64,000 nucleotides of DNA from positions 1-64,000 of the forward strand of contig CAZFST010000007.1 in assembly GCA_964522015.1 (NCBI GenBank). Reading direction: 5' to 3'. The notes under the pieces are model-generated. The model had not been told where the DNA came from, searched no databases, and was given only the letters and a program-made list of their open reading frames with translations. The position numbers and the translations under genes are program-made. The stretch comes from QQWI01 sp964522015 (lineage in GTDB: Bacteria > Bacillota > Clostridia > Peptostreptococcales > Acidaminobacteraceae). Of the stretch, positions 1 to 9,274 are shown one piece after another (within the stretch, counting starts at the first letter, position 1; each line of letters starts with the position of its first letter).

Positions 1-55
1 GCATCTTCAAATATTCCTTCTAAATAATTTCTATTAGCTTAACTTAATGACATTG

Positions 56-1234
56 CTATAACGGCGCCTTTTTTTGATGGGCATTTTCAAGACCAGGAAG
101 AATCACCTTGAATAGATTTGTTTTTTTCAAGTTTATAAAACGGACACTGCCCAAGGGTGAAGCAGAACGCTTAATTTTCAAAAGGCCAAGTCCATACTTA
201 GTAAACCGTTTTTTATCATCAAGGGATAGCAATTGGTGATAGAGCCAAGGATTACGACGTTTTGGCGTGATTGAACGAATGACATTATTCAAGGGATCCC
301 GATCCACTATTGCACCAGGATTTGAGATTTCAATCCGTTTATCACTAATAAAAACCACAATTTCTCTACTATAATCAAAGTAATCACGATGGACTAAAGC
401 ATTAGAAATCGCCTCTTCTAAAATATCTAAGGGGTAATCATAGCCATCAATGATTTTTTCGCAAAATTGCATCCCTTGATCCAGTAAAGGAATGATAGCA
501 CCTCGGAGGATGGTTTGAATCCGATTGCCAGACAAGTCCAGGGTTATAAACTTGATACCCGTATGGGGCATCAACCTTTGAGGCTCTTTCCCAAAAAGTA
601 GCACACCACCCACAGTGGGATAGTACCGATTATCTTCTTGCTCATAGAACATCAAACCCAAATCACATAGGAGATTTTCATCTCCCTCCCTGTATACCTG
701 ACCCGTGACCCTCGTCACATAGCCATCAACCAAATTCATTTCAAAATCAGTGATTCGCCCGCGATAAAGGGGCATTTGCTCTGTCATAATGAGCCCTGCG
801 TGCTGAAACATCAAGGCTATTTCATCACGATGTGCAAGATCCGTGGTAGAGCCACGCCTAATATAAAAAGCACCTGTTTGTCGCATCTGATGGGGCCTAT
901 TATGGCTTTTATAAACTGAGACTACCACAATTACAACCCCTTGTATTTGGACCGGATCCACAGAAATATTAACCGGTGGATCGCACCGCGTCAATAGAAT
1001 TTGCTGGATTTTTTCTTCTGGATAATCCGCTGGATCGACGCCAACAAGAGCCCTGGTTTTATCTTGAACCCCGATGACCAAATAACCCCGACCACCCGGG
1101 GTGTTGGCTAAGGCCAAGACATCCTTGGCAATTTCCTTTTTATGTGTATCTGAAGCAAGGGGCATGGTCAGTTTATAGTCCAGTTTAGGACCTTCCTTTT
1201 GTGCGAGTAGTTTCTTTAGCTTAGCCACATCCAT
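56..1234 (-). CDS. AlbA_2/Schlafen-type ATP-binding protein, putative transcriptional regulator
   Basis: The N-terminal part (about residues 1-130) has the AlbA_2 (divergent AAA-4/Schlafen) pattern: E-x-x-x-L-D-Y-K, then A-L-A-N-T-x-G-G, G-Y-L-V-I-G-V and F-Y-I-R-R-G. The C-terminal half contains E-A-I-S-N-A-L-V-H-R-D-Y, typical of the HATPase_c_4 domain of COG2865 proteins, which are usually annotated as putative regulators or helicase-like proteins. The frame opens at 1255, but the ATG at 1234 follows GGGGTG at good spacing while the upstream ATG has no Shine-Dalgarno, so I chose 1234 (392 aa). It is a lone gene with no obvious partner. Family is clear; its job here is unknown. Confidence 0.8.
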   Translation of the reverse strand: MDVAKLKKLLAQKEGPKLDYKLTMPLASDTHKKEIAKDVLALANTPGGRGYLVIGVQDKTRALVGVDPADYPEEKIQQILLTRCDPPVNISVDPVQIQGVVIVVVSVYKSHNRPHQMRQTGAFYIRRGSTTDLAHRDEIALMFQHAGLIMTEQMPLYRGRITDFEMNLVDGYVTRVTGQVYREGDENLLCDLGLMFYEQEDNRYYPTVGGVLLFGKEPQRLMPHTGIKFITLDLSGNRIQTILRGAIIPLLDQGMQFCEKIIDGYDYPLDILEEAISNALVHRDYFDYSREIVVFISDKRIEISNPGAIVDRDPLNNVIRSITPKRRNPWLYHQLLSLDDKKRFTKYGLGLLKIKRSASPLGSVRFINLKKTNLFKVILPGLENAHQKKAPL

Positions 1235-1315
1235 GACATCACCCCATTCCACCATTGATCAATGAGAACTTGCTTATTGGATTAATACCCTCAAAAACAG
1301 CTAAAAAACAATCTT

Positions 1316-1356
1316 AAAAGACCCCAAACCCTATTATTATGAGTTTGAGGTCTTTT
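1316..1356 (-). terminator. Rho-independent terminator of the M18 aminopeptidase gene
   Basis: A 14-bp stem with one mismatch (AAAAGACCCCAAAC / GTTTGAGGTCTTTT) sits just after the aminopeptidase stop, followed on the minus strand by a T-rich stretch. Confidence 0.8.
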
Positions 1357-1370
1357 GATTTATTAAGAAA

Positions 1371-2777
1371 TTAAATAGCTAAGAATGCGCTATAACCTTT
1401 ATAAGTCATATAAAGATCCGCTTTAGAAATAACTTCGTAAGGGCCGTGCATGCTCAGTACCGGCACACCACAATCCAAGACTTCAGCGCCACGGTTGGCA
1501 AGGATATATGCGATTGTACCGCCACCACCTTGATCCACTTTGCCAAGTTCTCCCGACTGCCAAATAACGCCACTTTCTTCAAAGATATCCCTAACATAAC
1601 CCATAAACTCAGCATTGGCATCAGAACAACCACCTTTACCACGGACACCAGTGTATTTAGAAATGCAAATACCATAGTTAATCTTAGAGGCATTACGCTT
1701 GTCCAGTACTTCTGGGAAGTTTGGATCAAATGCTGCAGTCACATCTGCTGATAATACTTTGGTGTTTGTGAAGGCACGTCTTAAAAGCAATTCATTATAC
1801 TTGCCGTCTTGTAGCTGAATCAGTTCTGCCACGCAATTTTCAAAGTAAAGGGACTCAGAACCGGTATTACCGTTTGAACCCACTTCTTCTTTGTCCATAA
1901 ACATACCCACTGCTGTAAATTCAGGGATATCAAGGTCGAACATCGCTTCAACACCAGCATATGAGCAACATCTATCATCGTGACCATAACCAGAGATCAA
2001 GGATCTGTCAAAGCCAACATCACGGGCTTTTCCAGCAGGCACGATTTCAATTTCAGCCGTTAAAAAATCACCTTCAGTGATACCATAAGCATTTTCAAGA
2101 TGAGCCAAGACAGCTTCTTTAACTTTTTCTTTTGCACCCTCTTCTTTAATCGGCATTGAACCAATCAAAAGATTGAGACCCTCGCCAGTGATGCCTTCAC
2201 CAAGGGTTTTAGTCATTTGATCTTTTGCCAAATGAGGTAGTAAGTCAGTGATAAAGAAAACTGGATCTTCATCGTCTTCACCAATGGCTAAATCCACTAC
2301 TTCTCCACCTTTTTTCACGATACGACCGTGTAACGCCAAAGGCATTGAAGTCCATTGGTATTTTTTGATACCGCCATAATAATGGGTTTTCAACAAGGCC
2401 AACTCACCATCTTCATAAAGTGGGAAGGGTTTGAGGTCAATTCTTGGGGCGTCAATATGCCCACCGACAATCCGTAAACCATGAGAAATCGGAGCTTTAC
2501 CAATTACAAATAAAATCACCGCTTTATCCCGATTGATGGCATAGAGTTTTGTACCTGCTGTTAATGGCTCACCTGAAACAATGCGAGTTTCAAGATTTGT
2601 ATAGCCTTTTTCTTCAGCCAGTCTAACAATTTCTCTTGCCGATTCACGCTCTGTTTTTCCAGCATCCAAGAAGGATTTATACCCTTCAGCAAATGCAAAA
2701 ATCTTCTCTTCATCTTGCTTTTCAACAACGCTCCAAACATTTTGGAATTGAAAAGCTTTGCTTTTAAACTCTGACAT
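1371..2777 (-). CDS. M18 family metallo-aminopeptidase
   Basis: This is a cytosolic zinc aminopeptidase of the M18 (aminopeptidase I / ApeA) family, which removes N-terminal residues from peptides. Metal-site motifs are visible: G-G-H-I-D-A-P-R, G-Y-G-H-D-D-R-C-C, M-D-K-E-E-V-G-S-N-G and, at the C-terminus, S-M-H-G-P-Y-E. At 468 residues it matches the long bacterial M18 type. The frame can extend to 2822, but the ATG at 2777 is preceded by TAGGAGGCTAC, so that start is used. A strong terminator follows. It is monocistronic, and fits a peptide-using anaerobe. Confidence 0.93.
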   Translation of the reverse strand: MSEFKSKAFQFQNVWSVVEKQDEEKIFAFAEGYKSFLDAGKTERESAREIVRLAEEKGYTNLETRIVSGEPLTAGTKLYAINRDKAVILFVIGKAPISHGLRIVGGHIDAPRIDLKPFPLYEDGELALLKTHYYGGIKKYQWTSMPLALHGRIVKKGGEVVDLAIGEDDEDPVFFITDLLPHLAKDQMTKTLGEGITGEGLNLLIGSMPIKEEGAKEKVKEAVLAHLENAYGITEGDFLTAEIEIVPAGKARDVGFDRSLISGYGHDDRCCSYAGVEAMFDLDIPEFTAVGMFMDKEEVGSNGNTGSESLYFENCVAELIQLQDGKYNELLLRRAFTNTKVLSADVTAAFDPNFPEVLDKRNASKINYGICISKYTGVRGKGGCSDANAEFMGYVRDIFEESGVIWQSGELGKVDQGGGGTIAYILANRGAEVLDCGVPVLSMHGPYEVISKADLYMTYKGYSAFLAI

Positions 2778-2903
2778 GTAGCCTCCTAAAGTAAATAGAA
2801 ATGTATTTGAAATCGTTTTCACATTATTGTATCATATTTCGAGGCTAAAAATAATATTTCATTTCGTTAATACTCTGAGCTACTACTCCGTCCCAATATA
2901 CCT

Positions 2904-3545
2904 CTAATACTCAGCTTTATGCTTAATAGCGTAAATTGCAGCTTGGGTCCGATCGCAAACATTTAATTTTCTAAAAATATTAGATAAATGATTCTTCACT
3001 GTTTTTTCACTAATGTACAAAGTCTGTGCAATCTCTCGGTTACTGGCACCATGGGCAATCAGCCGCAAAACATCTAACTCCCTAGCGGTTAAATAGCTGA
3101 TTAAATCCTCTTTCTGTCTAGCAATTGCCTGATGCTGTTCCAGGGCCAACTCCAAAGTTGGTTGGATAAAGTTTTTCCCAGAGTTAACGGTTTTAATGGC
3201 TAAAATCAACGTATCGAGATCAGTTCCCTTCAGTAAATAGCCTTTGGCTCCCAATTGGATAGCATCTTCCAAGTCACTCACGGCGTCATCAACCGTCAGG
3301 ACGATGACGCGAGTAGAAAGACCCATGTCCCGTAGGCGCCTCATGGCTTCCTTTCCGTCCATCACGGGCATATTGATATCGAGGAGAAGAATATCTGGTG
3401 CCAATAAACGACAAGCATCAAGAGCTTCTTGTCCGTCGCCAGCCATGCCGACAACAGAAATTTGAGGTTCTAACATCAATAATTGTCGTATGCCGTGACG
3501 TAATAATTGATGATCATCCGCTATCACTACGCTGATTTTTTTCAC
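2904..3545 (-). CDS. NarL/LuxR-family response regulator (orphan)
   Basis: Receiver domain (about 1-120) with the acidic pair D-D-H, phospho-acceptor Asp in L-L-D-I-N-M-P and Lys in Y-L-L-K-G-T. A LuxR-type HTH follows (L-T-A-R-E-L-D-V-L-R, then N-R-E-I-A-Q-T-L-Y-I-S-E-K-T-V-K-N-H). Residue identities are complete, so it should be phosphorylatable. No histidine kinase gene lies in the window. The frame is open to 3587, but a GTG at 3545 follows GAAGAAGGTG; the start between these two is not certain. It is likely a DegU/NarL-like transcription factor. Confidence 0.88.
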   Translation of the reverse strand: MKKISVVIADDHQLLRHGIRQLLMLEPQISVVGMAGDGQEALDACRLLAPDILLLDINMPVMDGKEAMRRLRDMGLSTRVIVLTVDDAVSDLEDAIQLGAKGYLLKGTDLDTLILAIKTVNSGKNFIQPTLELALEQHQAIARQKEDLISYLTARELDVLRLIAHGASNREIAQTLYISEKTVKNHLSNIFRKLNVCDRTQAAIYAIKHKAEY

Positions 3546-3685
3546 ATTCACACCTTCTTCACACAAATACACGGTAAAAAGCCGCATGTGTTTAAGCCAC
3601 AGCGACTGATTATGTTAATAGAACCTAAGTTCTATCCAATGTCAACCCAAGTCCAAGATTGACTGAATGCTAGCCATGACTTAAT

Positions 3686-4141
3686 TTATGCCTTAAGCCC
3701 CATCACAGCAGCCCGTTCATCATCACTGAAAATGTGTTCTAGGTCTAAAACAATGGCAATGCGATCATCAATTTTCGCAATCCCAGAAATATAAGCACTG
3801 CCTTTTCCTTTAATAATCTCTGGAGCAGGTTCAATCATATCCTTATCAATTCTTAAAACCTGAGATGCCTCATCTACTAAAAATCCAATGTCATTACCAT
3901 TAAAGTTGATATTTACAATTCTGGTATCATCAGAAACAGTGGTATCATCAATATTAAATCTTCGTTTGAGATTGACCACTGGAATGATATCCCCACGCAA
4001 ATTAACCACACCTTCAATATAAGTTGGGGAGTTCGGTACACTGGTAATATCTCTGTATTCTGTAATTGCACTAACATTGCCGATGTCTACACAGAATCGC
4101 TCCTGACCCAGTCTGAATACAACATATTGCATCTCAGCCAT
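3686..4141 (-). CDS. cheW: CheW chemotaxis coupling protein
   Basis: A single CheW domain of 151 residues, the standard length. Visible hallmarks are the start Q-Y-V-V-F-R-L-G-Q-E, then V-P-N-S-P-T-Y-I-E-G-V-V-N-L-R-G-D-I-I-P-V-V-N-L, then the end D-L-E-H-I-F. CheW couples methyl-accepting receptors to the CheA kinase at the membrane. RBS GAGGAGG precedes the ATG. The neighbouring response regulator is NarL-type rather than CheY, and no cheA is present here, so the main chemotaxis operon must be elsewhere. A second CheW-type protein (CheV) lies at 30.3 kb. Confidence 0.92.
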   Translation of the reverse strand: MAEMQYVVFRLGQERFCVDIGNVSAITEYRDITSVPNSPTYIEGVVNLRGDIIPVVNLKRRFNIDDTTVSDDTRIVNINFNGNDIGFLVDEASQVLRIDKDMIEPAPEIIKGKGSAYISGIAKIDDRIAIVLDLEHIFSDDERAAVMGLKA

Positions 4142-4153
4142 AATAAACCTCCT

Positions 4154-4327
4154 CTATTTCTTCACGTATTTGACAGTACTCAAATGACCCTTTACATATG
4201 TTCTTAAGTTACCCAAATACTCATCCCGTAACGCTTTTTGTTCAATTAATTCTTCAGGAGTTAAGGGTGTAACTTTCGCCTTATTGGCCAAGGCATTTAT
4301 GCGTGCTAGTTTCTCTGGATCAATCAT
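4154..4327 (-). CDS. DUF896 (YnzC-like) small protein
   Basis: A 57-residue protein read directly from the sequence, beginning M-I-D-P-E-K-L-A-R-I-N and containing T-P-E-E-L-I-E-Q-K-A-L-R-D-E-Y-L. This is the DUF896/YnzC signature: two helices, in Bacillus subtilis an SOS-operon member of unknown function. The start is supported by GAGGAG seven bases upstream. It ends 12 bases before cheW, so the two are probably co-transcribed. It lies between cheW and the hutH terminator. I see no LexA context here. Confidence 0.88.
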   Translation of the reverse strand: MIDPEKLARINALANKAKVTPLTPEELIEQKALRDEYLGNLRTYVKGHLSTVKYVKK

Positions 4328-4337
4328 AGGCTCTCCT

Positions 4338-4383
4338 CAATAAAAAGCCCCAAAGAACTCGACAACCGAGCCCTCAGGGGCAT
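4338..4383 (-). terminator. Terminator of hutH
   Basis: On the minus strand GCCCCTGAGGG ... GGGGC with an inner CTCG/CGAG stem is followed by TTTTT, immediately after the hutH stop. Confidence 0.8.
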
Positions 4384-4390
4384 GTGTTCG

Positions 4391-5920
4391 TTATGCTTTC
4401 AATTGTCCTACAACTGCCTCTACTTTGTCAACAAGAACATGCGAAGCCACCAACGCTTGCACTTTATTGATGTCCGTGTACATCACTCGATCGTCTTCAA
4501 GTTTAGGCACAATGGCACGAATCGTCTCATAAACAGCGCGGGTTGCAGGTGCTAATTTCTCTGGTGAACCAAAATCAATGGCTTGGCAAGCTGACAGTAA
4601 TTCAATGGATAAAACATTCATCACATTGCCAAGAATCTCATTTGCCTTACGAGCTGCAATGGTCCCCATGCTCACGTGATCTTCCTGGTTTGCTGAAGAT
4701 GGTATAGAATCAACACTTGCAGGGTGTGATAATACTTTATTCTCAGAAACAAGCGCAGCAGCAGAGTACTGCATAATCATAAAACCAGAATGCAAACCAC
4801 CTTTTTCAGTTAGGAAGGCTGGCAATCCAGAAAGTTGCGGATTCACCAAACGCTCAATTCGGCGTTCAGAAATATTAGCAATTTCAGAAAATGCAATCCC
4901 TAAGAAATCAAATGGCAGGGCCACAGGTTGTCCATGGAAGTTACCGCCAGAAAGTGCTTCTTGCTCATTAGGGAAAATCAACGGGTTATCTGTTACTGCA
5001 TTCATTTCAATTAAAACCTTGGTGTTAATAAAACCAAGGGCATCTTTAGTCGCACCGTGAACCTGTGGCGTGCACCGTAGAGAGTAAGCATCTTGAACGC
5101 GGATTTGGCCTTGTCGGGTTGTCAAACCACTACCCTCAAGAATACGCAATAAATTCTGAGCTGTTTCAACTTGTCCCGTATGAGGGCGAAGGGCATGGAT
5201 TCTTGGATCAAAAGCATCCGTAATGCCATTCAAAGCTTCCACCGTCATGGCTGCCGCAATATCAGCCAACTTCGAGATGCGAATACCATCGTACATAGCG
5301 TGGGCACCAACCGAAGTCATCACCTGTGTACCATTAATTAAACCCAAACCTTCTTTAGAAGTCAAGACGACTACTGGAATTCCAGCCTTATCCATAGCTT
5401 CACGACCAGACATCCGCTGACCTTCAAACCAAGCCTCGCCCTCACCAATCATCACCAAAACCATATGGGACAAAGGTGCTAAGTCGCCACTGGCTCCCAA
5501 AGAACCTTTTTGTGGAATAATAGGTGTCACGTTTTTATTCAGCATCTCAATCAAGGTCTCAACGGTTTTGAGCCTGACGCCAGAGTTTCCTTTTGTCATA
5601 GCATTGGCACGAAGCAACATAATCCCTCTTGAAACCTCTGGAGAAAAGGGTTCGCCAACGCCGCAAGCATGAGAAATAATCAAATTTCGTTGCAAGGCTT
5701 CCGTTTCATCTTTAGAAATAGAAACATCGCTAAATTTACCAAATCCAGTGGTTATACCATAAACTACTTTTTTCGTATCAACAAAATGATCTACTAGCTC
5801 TCTGGCCCGTCGAATCGGTTCGAAAGCATCATCATGAATTGCAACTTGCTTACCAAAACGCGTAACACTTACAAATGATTCTAAATCTAAACTGCAACCA
5901 TCAATTTTTAACACTGACAT
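4391..5920 (-). CDS. hutH: Histidine ammonia-lyase
   Basis: HutH deaminates L-histidine to urocanate, the first step of histidine degradation. The protein (509 aa, the family's usual length) carries the MIO-forming Ala-Ser-Gly at residues 143-145 in G-S-L-G-A-S-G-D-L-A-P-L-S-H, plus Y-G-I-T-T-G-F-G near residue 55 and the S-A-N-Q-E-D-H-V-S-M-G segment. The ATG at 5920 follows GGAGGATACT; the frame extends four residues further without its own RBS. No other hut genes flank it, so in this window it stands alone with its own terminator. Histidine use fits an amino-acid fermenter. Confidence 0.95.
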   Translation of the reverse strand: MSVLKIDGCSLDLESFVSVTRFGKQVAIHDDAFEPIRRARELVDHFVDTKKVVYGITTGFGKFSDVSISKDETEALQRNLIISHACGVGEPFSPEVSRGIMLLRANAMTKGNSGVRLKTVETLIEMLNKNVTPIIPQKGSLGASGDLAPLSHMVLVMIGEGEAWFEGQRMSGREAMDKAGIPVVVLTSKEGLGLINGTQVMTSVGAHAMYDGIRISKLADIAAAMTVEALNGITDAFDPRIHALRPHTGQVETAQNLLRILEGSGLTTRQGQIRVQDAYSLRCTPQVHGATKDALGFINTKVLIEMNAVTDNPLIFPNEQEALSGGNFHGQPVALPFDFLGIAFSEIANISERRIERLVNPQLSGLPAFLTEKGGLHSGFMIMQYSAAALVSENKVLSHPASVDSIPSSANQEDHVSMGTIAARKANEILGNVMNVLSIELLSACQAIDFGSPEKLAPATRAVYETIRAIVPKLEDDRVMYTDINKVQALVASHVLVDKVEAVVGQLKA

Positions 5921-5986
5921 AGTATCCTCCATTAAGCAAAGTCGCTTAGCATCAAAACCCGTTTAAAAACGATTTCCTGTTAATTG

Positions 5987-5992
5987 ATTATA
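5987..5992 (-). promoter_or_regulatory. Candidate -10 box for hutH
   Basis: The minus strand reads TGTGATATAATC 67 bases upstream of the hutH start, a good -10 hexamer. No convincing -35 was found. Confidence 0.4.
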
Positions 5993-6030
5993 TCACAGCA
6001 TTGAGAAAGCATTGCTTTATGAAGATAAAG

Positions 6031-6071
6031 TTAAAGGGAAAGGAACACATGGCGTGATCCTTTCCCTTTAA
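6031..6071 (-). terminator. Terminator after ygiQ
   Basis: Perfect 14-bp inverted repeat TTAAAGGGAAAGGA / TCCTTTCCCTTTAA with a 13-base loop, in the ygiQ-hutH gap. Confidence 0.7.
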
Positions 6072-6089
6072 AAAAGCGCAAATACGCCT

Positions 6090-8198
6090 CTATCTCGATT
6101 TTTTAGTCCCTTTACCAGCAGCTGGCTTATCCCCTGACTTACCTACTGGTTTACCTACTGGTTTACCCACCGGCTTACCTACTGGTCTACCATCGGGTTT
6201 ACCTGCTGGCTTACCATCGGGTTTACCTGCTGGCTTACCATCGGGTTTACCTGCTGGTTTACCTGCTGGCTTACCATCAGGTTTACCAGTGGATTTACTA
6301 GGTCCTTTACTAAATGGTTTGCTGCCTGATTTGCCTGCAGTATTGCCTGCTGTTTTGCCTGCCGCTTTGTTTGCAAGGGCCCTTTTCTTTGCAAAGTCAT
6401 GATCCTGGTTTCTTGCTCTAATCAAGCATTTTGGACCATTACCAATTAAGTCCATCCGACCTGCCAATTGCAGGGCTTTTTCCACCCAGTGGTAATTATC
6501 TGGACGACTATACTGCAATAGCGCCCGTTGCATCATCTTTTCTTCAAAGGTTTTAGGGATATAAACAGGCTTCCCATCACGAGGATCAATGCCCGTGTAG
6601 TACATAGTCGTTGAAAGTGTACCCGGTGTAGGGTAGAAATCTTGCACTTGTTCTGGCTGATATTTGGTATCCCTCAAGTACTCAGCCAATTGAATGGCAC
6701 TTTTTAAAGTACTCCCTGGATGAGAACTCATCAGATAAGGCACGATATATTGTTCTTTTCCCACTTCTTCTGTGGTCTTATAAAAGCGAGCCACAAAATC
6801 CGTATATAACTGCCCGCCTGGCTTGCCCATAAAGTGCAAGACTTCAGGGGCAATATGCTCAGGGGCGATTTTCAGTTGACCGGACACGTGATGGGCACAA
6901 AGCTCACGCATAAAGGTTTCATCTTTATCAGCCATCAAATAGTCGTAACGTAGTCCAGAACGGACAAAAACACGTTTGACCCCTTTGACATTTCGTAGCT
7001 TTTGTAAGAGCAATTTGTAGTCTTGATGATCAACAGTAAGGTGCTTACAGGGCTTAGGGAATAGACAATCCTTACCCCGACAAGTCCCAACTTTCAACTG
7101 CTTTTTACATGACATATGCCTAAAGTTAGCCGTTGGACCACCTACGTCGTGAATATTGCCTTTGAATTGGGGTTCTTTGACCATGAGTTCTGCTTCTTCA
7201 ACGATCGACTCATGACTTCTTGTTTGAATGATGCGACCCTGATGAAAAGTCAAGGCACAAAAGGTACAACTACCAAAGCAACCCCGTTCGCTCACAAGAC
7301 TAAACTGAACCTCTTGAATGGCTGGTATACCACCTTTTTTTTCATAACTTGGATGGGGCAAACGCATAAATGGCAGTTCATAAACCCCATCCATCTCTTG
7401 TTGGGTTAAGGGCATTGCCGGTGGATTTTGGACTAATATTTTCCGACCATGGGCTTGAATCAACCGCTTGCCACGGATGGGGTCTTGCTCGAGATATTGA
7501 TACTGTGAGGCCTTAACATAGGCCATCTTATCAGCCACAACGGTATCAAAATCCGGTAGAATAATTGCATCAGGATCATCTGGCATTTCATTTGTCACAT
7601 AGCAAGATCCCGCTATGTGTTGTAAATAGCTTATCTCGACACCTGATGCCAATGCGTCCGCTACTTCTACAATGCTTTTCTCGCCCATCCCATATAACAA
7701 CAGATGCGCATCGCAATCGACCAGAAGTGATCTTCTGACACTATCAGACCAATAATCATAATGGGCAAAACGCCTTAAACTGGCTTCTATACCACCAATC
7801 ACTATGGGCATTTTTTTATAAGCGGCTCGAATTAGATTACAATAAACCAGGGTTGCCCGGTCAGGCCGAAGCCCCATAACGCCACCCGGTGAGTAAGCGT
7901 CGGTGCTACGTCTTTTTTTTGAGACACTATAGTGGTTCACCATAGAGTCGATGTTACCACCGGACACCAAGAATGCATACTTGGGTCTACCTAACACTTT
8001 GATGGCTTGTGGATCTTTCCAGTCTGGTTGCGGGATTATCCCCACTTTATAACCCGCTTGTTCCAGTACACGGGCAATAATGGCGTGACCAAAAGAAGGA
8101 TGGTCCACATAGGCATCCGCTGAAACCAGTATAAAGTCACATTGGTGCCACCCGCGTTTTTGCATATCCTCTTGGCAAATCGGTAAAAAATCCTTCAT
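6090..8198 (-). CDS. ygiQ: YgiQ family radical SAM protein with repetitive basic C-terminal tail
   Basis: A member of the UPF0313/YgiQ family (702 aa). The radical SAM cluster motif is C-F-G-S-C-T-F-C (about residue 310), preceded by the YgiQ N-terminal domain and followed by the family's conserved G-L-R-Y-D-Y and F-Y-P-T-P-G-T-L-S-T-T segments. Function in the family is not established; tRNA or peptide modification is sometimes supposed. The last ~85 residues are low complexity, rich in Gly, Lys and Pro, made of GKPx tetrapeptides, and are encoded by a tandem DNA repeat. The tail is strongly basic and could bind RNA or ribosomes, which is inference. RBS GAAAGG precedes the ATG. Confidence 0.93.
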   Translation of the reverse strand: MKDFLPICQEDMQKRGWHQCDFILVSADAYVDHPSFGHAIIARVLEQAGYKVGIIPQPDWKDPQAIKVLGRPKYAFLVSGGNIDSMVNHYSVSKKRRSTDAYSPGGVMGLRPDRATLVYCNLIRAAYKKMPIVIGGIEASLRRFAHYDYWSDSVRRSLLVDCDAHLLLYGMGEKSIVEVADALASGVEISYLQHIAGSCYVTNEMPDDPDAIILPDFDTVVADKMAYVKASQYQYLEQDPIRGKRLIQAHGRKILVQNPPAMPLTQQEMDGVYELPFMRLPHPSYEKKGGIPAIQEVQFSLVSERGCFGSCTFCALTFHQGRIIQTRSHESIVEEAELMVKEPQFKGNIHDVGGPTANFRHMSCKKQLKVGTCRGKDCLFPKPCKHLTVDHQDYKLLLQKLRNVKGVKRVFVRSGLRYDYLMADKDETFMRELCAHHVSGQLKIAPEHIAPEVLHFMGKPGGQLYTDFVARFYKTTEEVGKEQYIVPYLMSSHPGSTLKSAIQLAEYLRDTKYQPEQVQDFYPTPGTLSTTMYYTGIDPRDGKPVYIPKTFEEKMMQRALLQYSRPDNYHWVEKALQLAGRMDLIGNGPKCLIRARNQDHDFAKKRALANKAAGKTAGNTAGKSGSKPFSKGPSKSTGKPDGKPAGKPAGKPDGKPAGKPDGKPAGKPDGRPVGKPVGKPVGKPVGKSGDKPAAGKGTKKSR
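6139..6290 (-). repeat. Tandem 12-bp repeat encoding GKPx units in the ygiQ tail
   Basis: About 12 consecutive 12-bp units, several paired into 24-bp units (GKPD-GKPA), give in-frame Gly-Lys-Pro-(Ala/Asp/Val) repeats. Units are near-identical in DNA as well as protein, so copy number is probably unstable. Confidence 0.9.
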
Positions 8199-8230
8199 GA
8201 TAAAACCTTTCTATCGCGCTTGTGCGCATG

Positions 8231-8260
8231 TGTTTCTAGATGTTTCTAAACATTTCTAGA
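8231..8260. repeat. Three 10-bp near-direct repeats at the lacI 3' end
   Basis: TGTTTCTAGA, TGTTTCTAAA and CATTTCTAGA follow one another and run over the lacI-type stop codon. They can also fold as ATGTTT/AAACAT. Significance unknown. Confidence 0.5.
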
Positions 8261-9260
8261 TGCGTCTTGTAGAATCTCTAATAATGATTTCGTAAGGCAT
8301 GTTGATTAGCTTGTCTTTTGGCTCTTGACCATTGATTTTTTTGATGATCAGACGAACAGCTATAGCGCCCATGTCATAAATTGGGTACTTAATCGTGGTC
8401 AATTTCGGACGGTAGATTCTTGAAATCCGAGAATCATAAGAGCCCACCACACTGATATCCTCTGGTACTTTTTTACCATTATCAACAATGGCATTGATGG
8501 CACCAACTGCCATATCATCAGATGTGGCAAAAATCGCTGTTGGTAGTTGATTGCCTTTAAGCATCACATCCACAATTTTATAGGCTTCTTCTAACTCAAA
8601 ATAACCTTCGTAAACATTCTCTGGATTAAAGTTCACATTGTTTTCTTGCAGTGCCTGTTGGTAGCCAAGTAATTGATCCCGTCCAAAGGACTCACTATCA
8701 TCACCAGATCTAATTAACACGATATCTTTATGCCCCAATGTGATCAAATAGTTGGTCATATCTAACACGGTTTTCTTTTGGTCCACGGAAACAGAGAGGA
8801 CATCGAGTTCTGTACCATCCCGGTTAATCATCACGATTGGCAATTGAAGCGCCTTAATGATATCCTTATGGATTTCATTGATTTTTTGGGTCATAAAGAT
8901 GATACCTTCAACTTGCTTTGACTTAAACAGGTCAAAATACCGAAGTTCTTGTTTTAGTTCGCCATAGCTATTACATAGAATAATATCATAACCATAGGTT
9001 TTAGCTATTTCTTCAATTGCATTTAACAGTTCACCAATGTAGGTAGACGAAATATCTGGCACCATGACACCAATGAGTTTTGATTTCTTCATGACCAGAT
9101 TTCGGGCCACAGGATTAGGGCTATAACCTAATTCCTCGATTACTTCAAATACACGTTTCTTGATATCCTCCGAAACGGGCTTAGAGGTATTGATGACTCT
9201 CGATACCGTGGAAATTGATACATTGGCTTTTTTAGCCACATCTTTAATCGTAATTGACAT
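8256..9260 (-). CDS. LacI/CcpA-family transcriptional regulator
   Basis: N-terminal LacI HTH (T-I-K-D-V-A-K-K-A-N-V-S-I-S-T-V-S-R-V-I-N) and hinge, then a periplasmic-binding-protein-like effector domain (G-V-M-V-P-D-I-S-S near residue 64, D-D-M-A-V-G-A at about 250). Length 334 aa is standard. It is the last gene of a three-gene operon, starting 14 bases after the giant signalling gene; RBS AAAGGGGGCGG. It lacks clear CcpA-specific marks, so its effector, probably a sugar or sugar-phosphate, cannot be named. No sugar-use genes are adjacent. Confidence 0.9.
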   Translation of the reverse strand: MSITIKDVAKKANVSISTVSRVINTSKPVSEDIKKRVFEVIEELGYSPNPVARNLVMKKSKLIGVMVPDISSTYIGELLNAIEEIAKTYGYDIILCNSYGELKQELRYFDLFKSKQVEGIIFMTQKINEIHKDIIKALQLPIVMINRDGTELDVLSVSVDQKKTVLDMTNYLITLGHKDIVLIRSGDDSESFGRDQLLGYQQALQENNVNFNPENVYEGYFELEEAYKIVDVMLKGNQLPTAIFATSDDMAVGAINAIVDNGKKVPEDISVVGSYDSRISRIYRPKLTTIKYPIYDMGAIAVRLIIKKINGQEPKDKLINMPYEIIIRDSTRRI

Positions 9261-9274
9261 GTAAACCGCCCCCT

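Noticed and set aside
56..1234. Defence-system gene (Schlafen-like)
   Set aside because: AlbA_2 proteins also occur as ordinary regulators, and no defence partners, integrase or mobile elements are nearby, so no defence role is claimed.
6139..6290. Regular repeat array that could be read as CRISPR
   Set aside because: Units are 12/24 bp, contiguous, without unique spacers, and stay in frame within ygiQ as GKPx codons.
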